This document shows, piece after piece, positions 1-8,520 of a DNA stretch of 39,433 nucleotides (position 1 is the stretch's first letter; every line of letters starts with the position of its first letter). The notes under the pieces are model-generated. The model ran no database searches. It was not told the DNA's origin and worked only from the letters and a program-made list of their open reading frames with translations. The position numbers were made by a program, and so were the translations under genes. The stretch is from Leptolyngbyaceae cyanobacterium MP9P1.79. GTDB taxonomy: Bacteria > Cyanobacteriota > Cyanobacteriia > JARCMD01. The stretch is from assembly GCA_030248885.1 (NCBI GenBank), contig JARCMD010000370.1, forward strand, positions 1 to 39,433. The letters run 5' to 3'.

Positions 1-34
1 GAGGGGGTGGGGGGGCCGATTAGTGGGGGCCCAA

Positions 35-1246
35 TTACCAGTTAAGCTCGGTGATCTGTGCGGCAATTTTGCGGGCGGCTCCGGGTTGACCCATGCGACG
101 ACGACCGTTTTCGGCGATGAGGTGCAGTCGATCGGGGTCTGCGAGGAGTGAGCCGATCGCTTTGCCGACACCAGTGGGTTTTTCGATCAGGGTGACTGAG
201 GGTCCAAGGTGACGGGCTTGTCCTTTCGCAAAGAGGGGGGTAAATTGGGGCCCGCGTCCTATTAAGGTGACGGCTGGCTTACCGAGTCCGACAAACTGTT
301 CGGTTGCGGTGCCTGCCATGCCGATCGCCACATCTGCTTCATGTAGGCAGTCGTTGAAGGCAGTTTGCGTCAGCACCAAGGTGGCGTGCTGTTGTATGAA
401 TTGACCGTTCTGTTCTTTCCAGCCTTCTGCAAGCAAGGGACTCGCTAATCGCTCTAGGCTCAAACCGGGGGCGATCGCTCCTAGAAACAGAAGGGGACGG
501 TTGGCAAAGGTGAGCATGACTCCCGACATAGCCTCTACGATTCGCTCCCAGTTGTTGTAGGCTTCGGGCGCTCTGGAACCGGGGAGCAGCACGATCGTCA
601 GAGGTTGGGCAATATGGGCAGGTTTAAAAGAAATGCCTGTTGGTTCTAGGTCATCCATCATCGGATTGCCGAGGTCAAAGGCGCGAATGTGCAATTGCTT
701 CAGGGTCTCAGCGGTTAAGTGGTCTCTGGGAAAGACGGCCTTGCAAGCGGGACGACTCATAAGCCAGCGCTCCCACGGCCAATAGGCAGAACCTAAGCGG
801 CTTCCCAAGCGTCCCAGCCAGTCGCGACGCGGTAAAATTCCGGCTTCATCCCGTCGGTAATATTCTGATTTAGCGGTGCCCACAAAGGCATAGGGCGCAC
901 CACTAGCCCAAGCAAAGAGCAGTGGCAAAATATCTCCAACAGCTAGAATAACTCCGCCCCCTTGCCTCCACGATCGCACCGCCTTAAACTGACTCCAAGT
1001 GAGGGGCAACAGTCCGCCTTTCAGGTCGCGAGCTAGCTGTCGCCCATCCATATACACAAAGCCGCCAGAAGGCATCACTTTTACCGAGGCGACGATCGGA
1101 ATTCCTAAGGTTTCGTAAGCCTGCCCTGCACCCACCAAAGGCAACGCCGCCAGTTCGGGCGGGTGAGGCTGTTGTTGTAGTGCTTTAAGAATGCGACAGC
1201 CGATCGCATCCTCACCATGACCATTGCTAAGGCAAAGTAATTTCAT
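35..1246 (-). CDS. lipid-A-disaccharide synthase-related glycosyltransferase
   Basis: The 403-residue protein matches the cyanobacterial lipid-A-disaccharide-synthase-related family (a GT-B fold related to LpxB). The N-terminus has the LSNGHGEDAIG loop at residues 7-17. The second domain carries LLPGSRAPEAYNN near residue 225 and a donor-binding segment GMAGTATEQFVGLGKPAV near residue 310, as in LpxB and MurG-like enzymes. Length is normal for the family. The substrate is not known: many cyanobacteria lack canonical lipid A, so genuine LpxB activity should not be assumed. The start is the ATG following GAGTC; no alternative upstream start is needed. It faces ridA divergently across about 220 bp. 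The call to the family is firm; the reaction is inference. Confidence 0.85.
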   Translation of the reverse strand: MKLLCLSNGHGEDAIGCRILKALQQQPHPPELAALPLVGAGQAYETLGIPIVASVKVMPSGGFVYMDGRQLARDLKGGLLPLTWSQFKAVRSWRQGGGVILAVGDILPLLFAWASGAPYAFVGTAKSEYYRRDEAGILPRRDWLGRLGSRLGSAYWPWERWLMSRPACKAVFPRDHLTAETLKQLHIRAFDLGNPMMDDLEPTGISFKPAHIAQPLTIVLLPGSRAPEAYNNWERIVEAMSGVMLTFANRPLLFLGAIAPGLSLERLASPLLAEGWKEQNGQFIQQHATLVLTQTAFNDCLHEADVAIGMAGTATEQFVGLGKPAVTLIGRGPQFTPLFAKGQARHLGPSVTLIEKPTGVGKAIGSLLADPDRLHLIAENGRRRMGQPGAARKIAAQITELNW

Positions 1247-1466
1247 GACTCAACTCTAGGACAACTCCGAGACATTCCGCAGAATTTCCCCCGTAAATTC
1301 CAGCAAAAGTATCGTCCCAGTCCCCTACAGTAAAAATGTAAACACCTTCACCCTTCAAACTAGGGCATTCAAACTCAAACTCAAACCCAAAACTCCCGAT
1401 TGTGCCCCACATCCATCCGCGTTCATCTGCGTTCATCTGCGTTTGCAACCCCCACACCCCTCCCCC
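1247..1466. promoter_or_regulatory. divergent intergenic region with simple repeats
   Basis: This spacer separates two divergent genes and must hold both promoters, though I could not place convincing hexamers. It contains a hexameric CAAACT run at about 1369-1385 and a decameric GTTCATCTGC repeat at 1421-1440 just before ridA. The latter resembles repeat debris commonly scattered between cyanobacterial genes. Confidence 0.4.
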
Positions 1467-1856
1467 ATGACACGCAAAATTATTCGGACTGCCAATGCTC
1501 CGGCTCCAGTTGGGCCCTACAACCAGGCGATCGTTGCCACGGGTGAAATGATTTTCGTAGCGGGTCAAATTCCCCTCGACCCCGTGACAGGCGAGTTCGT
1601 GGGATCTGAAGATGTTGCCCAGCAGACCAAGCAAGCGATCGTCAATCTGCAAGCGATTCTCGCCGCCGCTGGAGCCACCCTGCAAGATGTAGTCAAAACC
1701 ACTGTCTTCCTAGTAGACATGGATGATTTCGCCGCCATGAATGCCGTTTATGCTCAGTATTTCGTCGCCGAAACTGCCCCTGCCCGTGCCTGTATCCAAG
1801 CGGCACGCCTACCCAAAGACGCACGGGTAGAAATCGAGTGCATTGCAGTCATCTAA
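1467..1856 (+). CDS. ridA: RidA family enamine/imine deaminase
   Basis: A 129-residue RidA/YjgF/UK114 protein, which hydrolyses reactive 2-aminoacrylate-type enamines released by PLP enzymes. It is cytosolic and usually a homotrimer. Visible family signatures are APAPVGPYNQAI near the N-terminus, MIFVAGQIPLDP, and the C-terminal PARACIQAARLPKDARVEIE, which holds the conserved active-site Arg and Glu. The ATG at 1467 gives the usual RidA N-terminus (MTRKIIRTANAP). A TTG 24 bases upstream would add eight low-complexity residues and is rejected. It converges on the membrane-protein gene at 1882-2394. Confidence in the family is high. Confidence 0.93.
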   Translation: MTRKIIRTANAPAPVGPYNQAIVATGEMIFVAGQIPLDPVTGEFVGSEDVAQQTKQAIVNLQAILAAAGATLQDVVKTTVFLVDMDDFAAMNAVYAQYFVAETAPARACIQAARLPKDARVEIECIAVI

Positions 1857-1881
1857 TCGAAAATTTATCCTTGGCAGAGAG

Positions 1882-2394
1882 TTAACCTGTTTGAAACAGA
1901 TAATTGGCGGCTCCACCCAACCCCAACCCTGCAAGAGAAAAAAAAGCTGTGAGTGCAAAGGACTCATTGCGTTTAAATCCAGTTGTCTGCAAGTCAAACT
2001 TCATGAGTAATTTGGCTGCAACTAAAACTAAGGCTGTAGAAAAAATATGAACCCAAAACAGAGCAACCACCACCAGCAAAGGAGCAAAAATTGTACCGAT
2101 GAACGCTCCACCTTTTGATTTCAGGAAACGCACTGACAGATAGCCAAAGTCAAAAAGGGGAGTCGTCAAAGCGGCTGTCATCAGTAGGGTATAAACAATC
2201 GCTAGCAACCAGACGATCGCTGTCAAACCAGGCAGCCATAACCAGTGGCTAAAAGATGGCACTTTGTCGTATAGACCACTACGTTCCAGATTCAGATACT
2301 TGAGATTAGTGGAAACCTGCCAGCCAAAGCAGGCATAGGCCAGCAGGAGCATAGAAATCGAAACCCAGGGAAGTCTTTTCAAAAAGTTGTCCAT
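1882..2394 (-). CDS. small multi-pass membrane protein, unknown function
   Basis: A 170-residue hydrophobic protein with about four membrane segments: residues about 9-25, 52-75, 97-125 and 145-165. I do not recognise a named family. A sequence of this type looks like a conserved cyanobacterial inner- or thylakoid-membrane protein, but that is impression only. The ATG is preceded by AAGGGGA, a good ribosome binding site. It lies 60 bp downstream of the GST gene on the same strand and may be co-transcribed with it. The spacer holds a 13-bp tandem repeat. Confidence 0.7.
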   Translation of the reverse strand: MDNFLKRLPWVSISMLLLAYACFGWQVSTNLKYLNLERSGLYDKVPSFSHWLWLPGLTAIVWLLAIVYTLLMTAALTTPLFDFGYLSVRFLKSKGGAFIGTIFAPLLVVVALFWVHIFSTALVLVAAKLLMKFDLQTTGFKRNESFALTAFFSLAGLGLGGAANYLFQTG

Positions 2395-2409
2395 TGAAAT
2401 CCCCTTTTT

Positions 2410-2446
2410 CCTGGCTTATTTTCCTGGCTTATTTTCCTGGCTTATT
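2410..2446. repeat. 13-bp tandem repeat (about 3 copies)
   Basis: The unit CCTGGCTTATTTT starts at 2410, 2423 and 2436, the last copy being truncated. It sits in the leader of the 1882-2394 gene. On the coding strand each unit carries an AGGAAAA segment. Confidence 0.9.
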
Positions 2447-2454
2447 GTCTGAGG

Positions 2455-3060
2455 TTAACTGGGAACTGCCATACCTCGTTGAACGGCAGGACGATGGCGT
2501 AACGCTTCCACCCAACGGTTGAGATGGGGATGGGCATCCAGCGTTAATCCCTGAAACTCATAAATTGTAATCCACGGAAACGTAGCAATGTCAGCGATCG
2601 AATACTCTCCGCAGATAAACTCCCGATCGGCTAACTGTTGATTCAAAACCCCATAAATTCTTAGGGTTTCCTTCTCGTAGCGATCGATCGCGTAGGGAAT
2701 TTTTTCGGGGGCAAATCGACGGAAATGGTTAAGCTGTCCCAACATTGGCCCAACACTACCCATTTGGAACATCAGCCATTGGATAGTTTCAAACCGAGTT
2801 TTCAAGTCTTGGGAAAGCAGCTTGCCCGTTTTCTCTGCCAGATAGAGTAATATTGCCCCCGATTCAAATACGGTGATCCCGGCATCCTGGTCAACGATCG
2901 CCGGAATTTTGCTATTGGGATTAATCGCCACAAATTCTGGCGTAAACTGCTCATTTTTCGTGATGTCCACCCTATGTACGGTGTAGGGCAACTCAACCTC
3001 CTCCAACATCACCGAAGCCTTACGACCGTTAGGAGTTGTGAATGTATACAAGTCAATCAT
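2455..3060 (-). CDS. glutathione S-transferase family protein
   Basis: A 201-residue two-domain GST. The thioredoxin-like N-terminal domain (about 1-80) begins MIDLYTFTTPNGRKASVMLEE, resembling the Ure2p/YfcG (nu-class-like) group. It contains the cis-proline NPNSKIPAIVD and the glutathione gamma-glutamyl-binding pair in FESGAILLYLAEK. The helical C-terminal domain (about 90-201) has the N-capping/hydrophobic staple region in SIADIATFPWI. The likely role is a glutathione-dependent disulfide-bond oxidoreductase or transferase. The start is the ATG at 3060, which has GGAG six bases upstream; a GTG 12 bases earlier is less likely. It may share a transcript with the downstream membrane protein. 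Confidence 0.9.
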   Translation of the reverse strand: MIDLYTFTTPNGRKASVMLEEVELPYTVHRVDITKNEQFTPEFVAINPNSKIPAIVDQDAGITVFESGAILLYLAEKTGKLLSQDLKTRFETIQWLMFQMGSVGPMLGQLNHFRRFAPEKIPYAIDRYEKETLRIYGVLNQQLADREFICGEYSIADIATFPWITIYEFQGLTLDAHPHLNRWVEALRHRPAVQRGMAVPS

Positions 3061-3146
3061 CGTTAACTCCACGAGACAACTTATCTGAGTGTATCGTTCA
3101 TTCGGGAGTCATTGCCCCGACTGCCAGATCCCATATTCCACACTCT

Positions 3147-3569
3147 CTAAAGATTCACGAGCAGCAACTGGCGATCGAGAAAGGTTACGAGGTCTGCAAC
3201 AGTGTCCATATCGCCAAGGTCGAGCCGATCGCAGAGATCCACCTTGAAACAGTCCCAGAAATCACTGTAAAGGGACAAATTCCAGTTAAACCAACACACC
3301 AGGGAAAAACATAGATCTGCGTCCAAGCGATCGTCTGGCATAACCCTAGAAAACTCCAAGCCAGAGTATTGAGTGAAATAGACATAGACGAAATCCGCTA
3401 GCTCTCTGGAAATGCCCCGTGAGCGCCAGTGATCATCAAACCATTCGTCCACCGTTAACTCTGGTCTCGCAGACAGCGATCGGTTGACCCGCCTCCGCAC
3501 ACCCAGATCGGGACTCAGGTCGTTGTAGGTTCTACAACTCAGGAAAAAGTGTTTGAGCTTTCGCCACAT
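3147..3569 (-). CDS. hypothetical protein with acyl-carrier-like C-terminus
   Basis: A 140-residue protein rich in Trp, Asp and Tyr. I do not recognise a named family. The first 45 residues are basic. They are followed by ARPELTVDEWFDDHW and a helical region in which FVYVYFTQYSGLEFSRVMPDDRLDADL and RLDLGDMDTVADLVTFLDRQL resemble helix patterns of acyl carrier proteins. No obvious DSL phosphopantetheine serine is present, so carrier function is doubtful. The start is taken as ATG at 3569; a TTG at 3593 is possible. It is on the same strand as, and 86 bp upstream of, the GST gene. Confidence 0.6.
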   Translation of the reverse strand: MWRKLKHFFLSCRTYNDLSPDLGVRRRVNRSLSARPELTVDEWFDDHWRSRGISRELADFVYVYFTQYSGLEFSRVMPDDRLDADLCFSLVCWFNWNLSLYSDFWDCFKVDLCDRLDLGDMDTVADLVTFLDRQLLLVNL

Positions 3570-4020
3570 GCTCTGGTAAATCTCATCAAGCAATGGTCAG
3601 GATTCTGTTTCCAGTATTCCCATCCCATCTTTAATCTCTCAGAGACCCCAGCGATCGAACCTTAGACAGGACTTTGGCGGCAATCCCTAGCTGACATTGC
3701 AGGCGATCGAACAGCCTCTAGAGATAGCAAAGTTAACAATCTGTAATATCAATGCCATCAGCTTGGAGCGCTGTCCAAAGACTACTGCTCCCAAATTTAG
3801 ACCTTATCGGACATCTACGCCAAAGCCTTAGCAGTCAACCGTTTCACCCAAAATGCCGAAGCTGCTTCAGCCTTCACCAGTAATTTCGATCACATCGCTC
3901 AACCACCTACCATCACTTGATTTGAGGCAGGTAATCACAAGCCGATCGCACTAGCATTACCGAAATAGTGAGCTTGGCAGTTGATATTAATAACATCAAG
4001 CTAAAACACAGGGTAAAGCA
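3570..4020. other. gene-free stretch
   Basis: No convincing gene is seen. A 38-codon open stretch at about 3804-3920 lacks a start and may be a gene remnant. A short inverted repeat, TTGAT/ATCAA, lies at 3981-3999 just before the next small gene. Several CGATCG palindromes are present. Confidence 0.5.
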
Positions 4021-4191
4021 ATGAATTTCATGGATGTGGTACGTGAGGCACTAGAAACAAAGACCATCACTCCAGTGATTGAAACTCAGTTAAATGACCT
4101 GATGTGGTCCCAAGCTTTTAATACAACTGAAATGGCAGCGCTGGGAATCTTGATCGAGGCAATGGCAGACGGCACGGTTAGCGTTATCTAA
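4021..4191 (+). CDS. small conserved protein, first of a tandem pair
   Basis: A 56-residue acidic protein. It aligns over most of its length with the small protein encoded at 4338-4541: both have ETK-(T/A)-(I/L)-TP, then Q-(L/I)-N-(D/N)-L-(M/L)-WSQ, then a helix ending (A/L)-DG-(T/S)-V. This similarity between neighbours, and retention of reading frame, is the best evidence that it is a real gene. It resembles a class of 55-75-residue cyanobacterial proteins of unknown role, probably two short amphipathic helices. The upstream GGGTAAAGCA offers only a weak ribosome site. No function is assigned. Confidence 0.65.
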   Translation: MNFMDVVREALETKTITPVIETQLNDLMWSQAFNTTEMAALGILIEAMADGTVSVI

Positions 4192-4337
4192 CGGTAAGCG
4201 TGATTTAAATTACATAAATCGATGATCACGATTACATTCCTCAGAGCCTATTCGTCACCATGAGATTAAGAGAAAGGGCTGAAGATTAAACAAAGGTTAA
4301 GTAGTTCCTGATTTAGTAATTGTTTTCGAGTAGACCT

Positions 4338-4541
4338 ATGAAACTGTTAGAAATCGTCGAATCCGTCATAGAAACCAAAGCCCTGACCCCAGATACAGAG
4401 CATCAGATCAACAACTTACTCTGGTCTCAATCTTTGGATAACCACGATGTAGAAGCGTTAAGCAAATTGGTGGATGTCCTTCTAGATGGAAGTGTCAAAT
4501 GTGTTGGGTATCAATCATGTCATTTAGCACTTTTTGATTAG
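4338..4541 (+). CDS. small conserved protein, second of a tandem pair
   Basis: A 67-residue paralogue of the 4021-4191 product, sharing the IETK-LTP start, the Q-IN-LLWSQ core and the terminal LLDGSV segment. It has an extra Cys/His-containing tail (VKCVGYQSCHLALFD). The start is the ATG at 4338; the TTG at 4320 would add only six residues. The pair precedes a histidine kinase on the same strand, but 384 bp and a possible terminator intervene, so a functional link is speculative. Confidence 0.65.
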   Translation: MKLLEIVESVIETKALTPDTEHQINNLLWSQSLDNHDVEALSKLVDVLLDGSVKCVGYQSCHLALFD

Positions 4542-4925
4542 GGCAAAATGACCACAGTCATCAATGTAGATAGCTGTTCGGAATCAATTTAAGACCGATC
4601 GTGATTCAGGGTTTCAAACCATTAGCCAAGTTTTTTAGGGGAGTAAATGTCCACAGACAGATGACTGAACTGGAGAGGGTTAGAGATACTAGGTGACCTA
4701 CACGATCGACGTTTCCTAGCCCACGCTTCAGGCGAGTCAAATTTCTCAAATGACATTTCTTAAACCAAAGCCGCTGCTGTAGTCTCACCAACGGCTTTGT
4801 TTCAAATCTAGTTCAGAAATTAAGGGTTGATTAACTGTTGTTTAAAGCCTTACTCCTAAAAGCCTTTAGAACTCAGATTTAACTATTTGCTGAACCTATC
4901 AACCCTTTCTTGTTTGAGGTGTCCT
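4542..4925. other. intergenic region upstream of histidine kinase
   Basis: No gene is seen here. The stretch has one hairpin (4766-4799, listed separately) and is AT-rich from 4800 onward, where the kinase promoter probably lies. I could not place the promoter confidently. Confidence 0.45.
4766..4799 (+). terminator. hairpin, possible terminator
   Basis: CAAAGCCG at 4766-4773 pairs perfectly with CGGCTTTG at 4792-4799 around an 18-base loop, followed only by TTTC. It could end transcription from the small genes, but the weak T tract keeps this tentative. Confidence 0.4.
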
Positions 4926-6578
4926 ATGGTTTCAACTCATAAAATGAACCCTATTCCATATCGGTCAGAAGATTCCGAGCCAAATCGTAACAGCTACAAC
5001 GGCCGTAACAGTAGAGCGGAGGAAGCTAGTCGTCTGATTCCTCCCTACGTAGCTCCGGTAAGACCAGACATCGTAGTAAAATCAGAGCAATTTCCCATCA
5101 AAGTTCTTGTTGATATGGGATCGGAACTGTACCTGGAATCTACTCTGCAAGAATTGCCACTCTCATCCAATGGGCAACATTCTCAGGTACAAAGTCATGG
5201 GTTGCACCTAGAATCTACGCTACAAGAATTGCCACTGCACACAGTCCAGATGGAGTGCAGCGCTTTGGGAATTGAAGCAAAGCAGGTTTTTGAGACAAAT
5301 CCCCTCCTTCCTGGCATTATTCTGACGCAGCAAGGACACTACACAGGACTAATCTCCCGTCGCCAGTTTTTTGAGTATATGAGTCGCCCCTACAGCTTAG
5401 ATCTGTTTTCCAAGCGGCCGTTGCTTGCTCTTTACAGTTTCACCCGCACTAACGTTATGGTGCTTCCGATAGAAACTCCGGTCGTGACAGCGGTGGAACT
5501 TTCGCTGCAACGATCGCCAGAAAAGGTGTATGAGCCGATCGTAGTTCAGTTAGGAACTGGCACCTACGCTGTACTGGATGTTTACAAATTATTGCTGGCC
5601 CAATCTCAAATTCACTCCCTCGCGACCCACGCACTCCAGCAATCGGAAATTCGCTCCAAGGAGCAAGCAACGCAATTGCAATCTGCCATGCAGGATTTGC
5701 AGAAAACCCAGTTTCATCTCATCCAACATGAAAAAATGTCGGCGTTGGGGCAACTGGTGGCTGGAGTCGCTCACGAGATCAATAACCCCGTCAACTTTAT
5801 CTACGCCAACCTGAATTACGCTAGCCAGTATGCCCACAGCTTACTGAACCTAGTTCAGCTTTATCAGCGGTATTACCCTAACCCAGTTGAACAGATTCAG
5901 GCTGAATCTGAGGAAATTGACTTGGATTTTGTGTTGGCAGACTTCCCCAAAATTCTGGCATCCATGCACATGGGGTCCGATCGGATTCGTCAAATTGTGT
6001 TGTCATTGCGAAACTTTTCCCGTTTGGATGAATCTGAAAGCAAGGCAGTGGACATCCACGAAGGTCTGGATAGCACCTTGCTAATTTTGCAGAATCGGTT
6101 GAAGCCAAATTCTGATTTTCCTGGAATTGTGGTGCATAAAGAATATGGCTCATTGCCTCTGGTTGAGTGCTTCCCAGGACAACTGAATCAAGTCTTCATG
6201 AATATTTTGAACAATGCGATCGATGCTTTGGAAGATGTCCAAGATAAAGCTGCAAAGCTTGATCCTGACGCTCCTGCCACTTACCCTACTCCCAAAATTC
6301 GGATTTCTACAGAGATGAGTGGGCAGCAAGTCACCATTCGCATTATTGACAATGGGCCAGGCATTCCTGAAACCGCGAGACAGCGCTTATTCGATCCCTT
6401 TTTCACGACAAAGCCGATCGGCAAAGGCACAGGTTTAGGGCTGTCCATCAGTCACCAAATTATTGTGGAGAAGCACAAAGGCGATTTGCAATGCGTCTCG
6501 CCCTCCGATGGCGGAACGGAGTTTGTGATTCAGATTCCTCTCAAGGCAGCGCTGAAAAAAGAAGGAACGGAGAAGTAG
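4926..6578 (+). CDS. soluble sensor histidine kinase with CBS-like N-terminus
   Basis: A 550-residue kinase without membrane segments. Residues about 60-235 form a CBS-like region seen in many cyanobacterial signalling proteins, with GLISRRQFFEYMSRPYSLDLF as its hallmark. A coiled-coil follows at about 236-270. The dimerisation/phosphoacceptor region has the H-box VAHEINNPVNF with His at about residue 283. The catalytic domain shows the N-box NNAIDAL (about 430), G1 DNGPGIP (about 475), the F-box FDPFFTTKPIG and G2 GTGLGLSIS. The start is ATG at 4926 because GAGGTG lies at ribosome-binding distance. The phrase LESTLQELPL occurs twice, 25 residues apart. No partner response regulator is adjacent. 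The signal sensed is unknown. Confidence 0.92.
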   Translation: MVSTHKMNPIPYRSEDSEPNRNSYNGRNSRAEEASRLIPPYVAPVRPDIVVKSEQFPIKVLVDMGSELYLESTLQELPLSSNGQHSQVQSHGLHLESTLQELPLHTVQMECSALGIEAKQVFETNPLLPGIILTQQGHYTGLISRRQFFEYMSRPYSLDLFSKRPLLALYSFTRTNVMVLPIETPVVTAVELSLQRSPEKVYEPIVVQLGTGTYAVLDVYKLLLAQSQIHSLATHALQQSEIRSKEQATQLQSAMQDLQKTQFHLIQHEKMSALGQLVAGVAHEINNPVNFIYANLNYASQYAHSLLNLVQLYQRYYPNPVEQIQAESEEIDLDFVLADFPKILASMHMGSDRIRQIVLSLRNFSRLDESESKAVDIHEGLDSTLLILQNRLKPNSDFPGIVVHKEYGSLPLVECFPGQLNQVFMNILNNAIDALEDVQDKAAKLDPDAPATYPTPKIRISTEMSGQQVTIRIIDNGPGIPETARQRLFDPFFTTKPIGKGTGLGLSISHQIIVEKHKGDLQCVSPSDGGTEFVIQIPLKAALKKEGTEK

Positions 6579-6674
6579 CAGGCAGACGGAATTGCCGATC
6601 GCCGATCGTCCTAAGTCTGTCATAAAGGCAAGGGCTAAAGCTCTCTACCTGTTTAGGCGGCGTGCATAGCTTCT

Positions 6675-8498
6675 TCAGGAAATTATCTCCTTAGGTTCAT
6701 CAACTAGATGGGACAATTCACTATCCTGGCTTATGTCTGCACTTTGTAGCTTATAGCTCCCTGACTCTGAAGAGTGGGTGAGGTAGATCGCTTCTTGGGG
6801 CACTCCGATCGCAATTCCCCGCTCATCAAGAGCTAGCTTAAGCCGACGACGGAATTCCCGGGCAACCTTCCACTGTTCCAACGGTTTGGTTTTAATCCAC
6901 ACTCGAACTTTGAAGCCCGTGTAGTCGATTTCATCAATGCCAAGGACTTCGGGCGGGGCTGTAATTTTGGGTTGCCAGTCTGGATCGTTGTACATCTCCT
7001 TGGACACATGGCTAAAGGCTTCCAGGGCTGCATCTGGGTTGGTTTTGTGGGAAATGTCGATCGCCACATCCACCCGTGACCAGTCCTTGGAAAGGTTTTG
7101 AACGATCGTCACTGCGCTATTGGGCACTGTAATTAGCCGTCCTTCCGTATCTCGCAGTTGCGTAATTCGCAGCGTCATATTTTCGACAAGGCCCGATACT
7201 TCCCCAACTTTGATCACATCTCCCACGGCATATTGATCATCCACCAAGATTAAAAAGCCATTGATTATATCTTTAATTAAGTTCTGGGAGGCAAAGGAAA
7301 TAGCCAGACCTACGATGCCTGCTCCCGCTAAAAGAGGTACTAGGTCAACTCCGACCACAGATAGTGTTGTAAGCAGTCCCGCACCGATCCACAGAATTTG
7401 AGTGATACTTTTGAGGACACGGGAAAAGGTGGAAACCCGTAGAGCCAGCCTTTGGAAGGCTTCGGAGTCGATGAATTCACCCCCTTCTAAGGTCTCAAAG
7501 AAGCGATCGACCAAGATAGCGCTCACTCGGATTGCCAGATAAGTGCTGAGGGCAATTCCCAAAATCTTCAAGGGAGTCGATAGCACCAGAGGTTGTAGCC
7601 AGCGACTGTAGGGAAACAGCCCCAGAATGATGCAAGCACCCCCAACCCACAGCCCGACTTGAGTCACTTGCACGAGTCGTCGCTGCATATCAGTCAGGTT
7701 TCGCTGCTGGCGCTGGATGAGCTGTCGCTGCACGATCGCTTTCACAGCGGGGGCGGTGGTGTCCGATCGTGCAGCGGGCACAGGTGGGGTCATCATCTTT
7801 TCGCGCTCTAGTTCGGCTAATCGAGCTTTGATCCGCCGTTGAAAGCGGGTGAGCAACCAACTGCTGAGCAGAACAGCGAGGATAATGGCGGCGGCTCGTA
7901 GTGCCTGTTGGAATAGAAATATGGGCTGCCGCTCTTGCTTTGCCTGGATCAAAGCTTCCTGAATGACTTGGGTGAGAGAGTCTGACCAAAGGGTGATGTC
8001 TTGCCCCTGCACCTGGGCATCCAGCGTGGTCACGGTCATCAGATATTGATCATTGATCAAGACGATCGGGAGATTGCTCCGGGGTTCTAGCTTCCAAGTC
8101 ACACGCAGGGTTTCTGGGGCAACTCGGCTCTCCACAATGCGGTTTAGTTTGAGTTCAATGCCTTCAATGCGCTGCTGAAGTGGGTTGGCTGCATTAGGCT
8201 GGGGAGTGGATGTAGCCGTTGGGGAAATAGCGGGTGTGGTCACGGTGAACAGGTTTCGCCCGTCTAAGTCAACGGTGCCGATCGCCACATCTCGTGTTTC
8301 TGGCGTGGCCAAAAATCGCTCAAATCCATTCTGCCAGCTTGACCCTGTTTGCGTTGCGCTTTGCCCCAAGCTGGGAGCAGCAACCGATAGTACCAGCACT
8401 ACGGCTCCAACCAGTCCCGCCATCTTGCTTTGCAGCCGGACAGGTTTCATTTTTCTGGATTTAGTTGTCGATCGATGTCCCATTTTGCACCCGCCCAT
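6675..8498 (-). CDS. MscS-type mechanosensitive ion channel
   Basis: A protein of about 607 residues with a putative signal peptide (hydrophobic stretch AGLVGAVVLVLSVAAPSLGQ, about residues 27-46). It continues with a periplasmic region of about 150 residues, then about five membrane segments (about 205-430) and a cytosolic vestibule domain. The last membrane helix plus pore region reads LLAGAGIVGLAISFASQNLIKD, the typical Gly/Ala-rich MscS TM3, followed by GFLILVDDQYAVGDVIKV of the beta-domain. The product should relieve osmotic stress by releasing solutes. The start is uncertain: ATG at 8498 is used, ATG at 8483 or 8450 is possible, and the last places the signal peptide closer to the N-terminus. 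It ends the clpB-hpsE-mscS run, 22 bp after hpsE. Confidence 0.92.
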   Translation of the reverse strand: MGGCKMGHRSTTKSRKMKPVRLQSKMAGLVGAVVLVLSVAAPSLGQSATQTGSSWQNGFERFLATPETRDVAIGTVDLDGRNLFTVTTPAISPTATSTPQPNAANPLQQRIEGIELKLNRIVESRVAPETLRVTWKLEPRSNLPIVLINDQYLMTVTTLDAQVQGQDITLWSDSLTQVIQEALIQAKQERQPIFLFQQALRAAAIILAVLLSSWLLTRFQRRIKARLAELEREKMMTPPVPAARSDTTAPAVKAIVQRQLIQRQQRNLTDMQRRLVQVTQVGLWVGGACIILGLFPYSRWLQPLVLSTPLKILGIALSTYLAIRVSAILVDRFFETLEGGEFIDSEAFQRLALRVSTFSRVLKSITQILWIGAGLLTTLSVVGVDLVPLLAGAGIVGLAISFASQNLIKDIINGFLILVDDQYAVGDVIKVGEVSGLVENMTLRITQLRDTEGRLITVPNSAVTIVQNLSKDWSRVDVAIDISHKTNPDAALEAFSHVSKEMYNDPDWQPKITAPPEVLGIDEIDYTGFKVRVWIKTKPLEQWKVAREFRRRLKLALDERGIAIGVPQEAIYLTHSSESGSYKLQSADISQDSELSHLVDEPKEIIS

Positions 8499-8520
8499 AC
8501 CCAATTAGTCCAATTCTTGC

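Noticed and set aside
1369-1440. Short hexamer and decamer repeats before ridA, considered as a CRISPR-like array
   Set aside because: Units are contiguous without spacers and too short; simple repeats only.
3042-3314. 90-codon plus-strand open frame
   Set aside because: It is antisense to the better-supported gene at 3147-3569 and the GST leader; its composition is not protein-like.
3804-3920. Protein-like 38-codon stretch, possible gene remnant
   Set aside because: It has no start codon, is too short, and no parent gene could be recognised.
4606-4791. 61-codon minus-strand open frame
   Set aside because: It overlaps the hairpin at 4766-4799, has no recognisable domain, and lies in an intergenic region.
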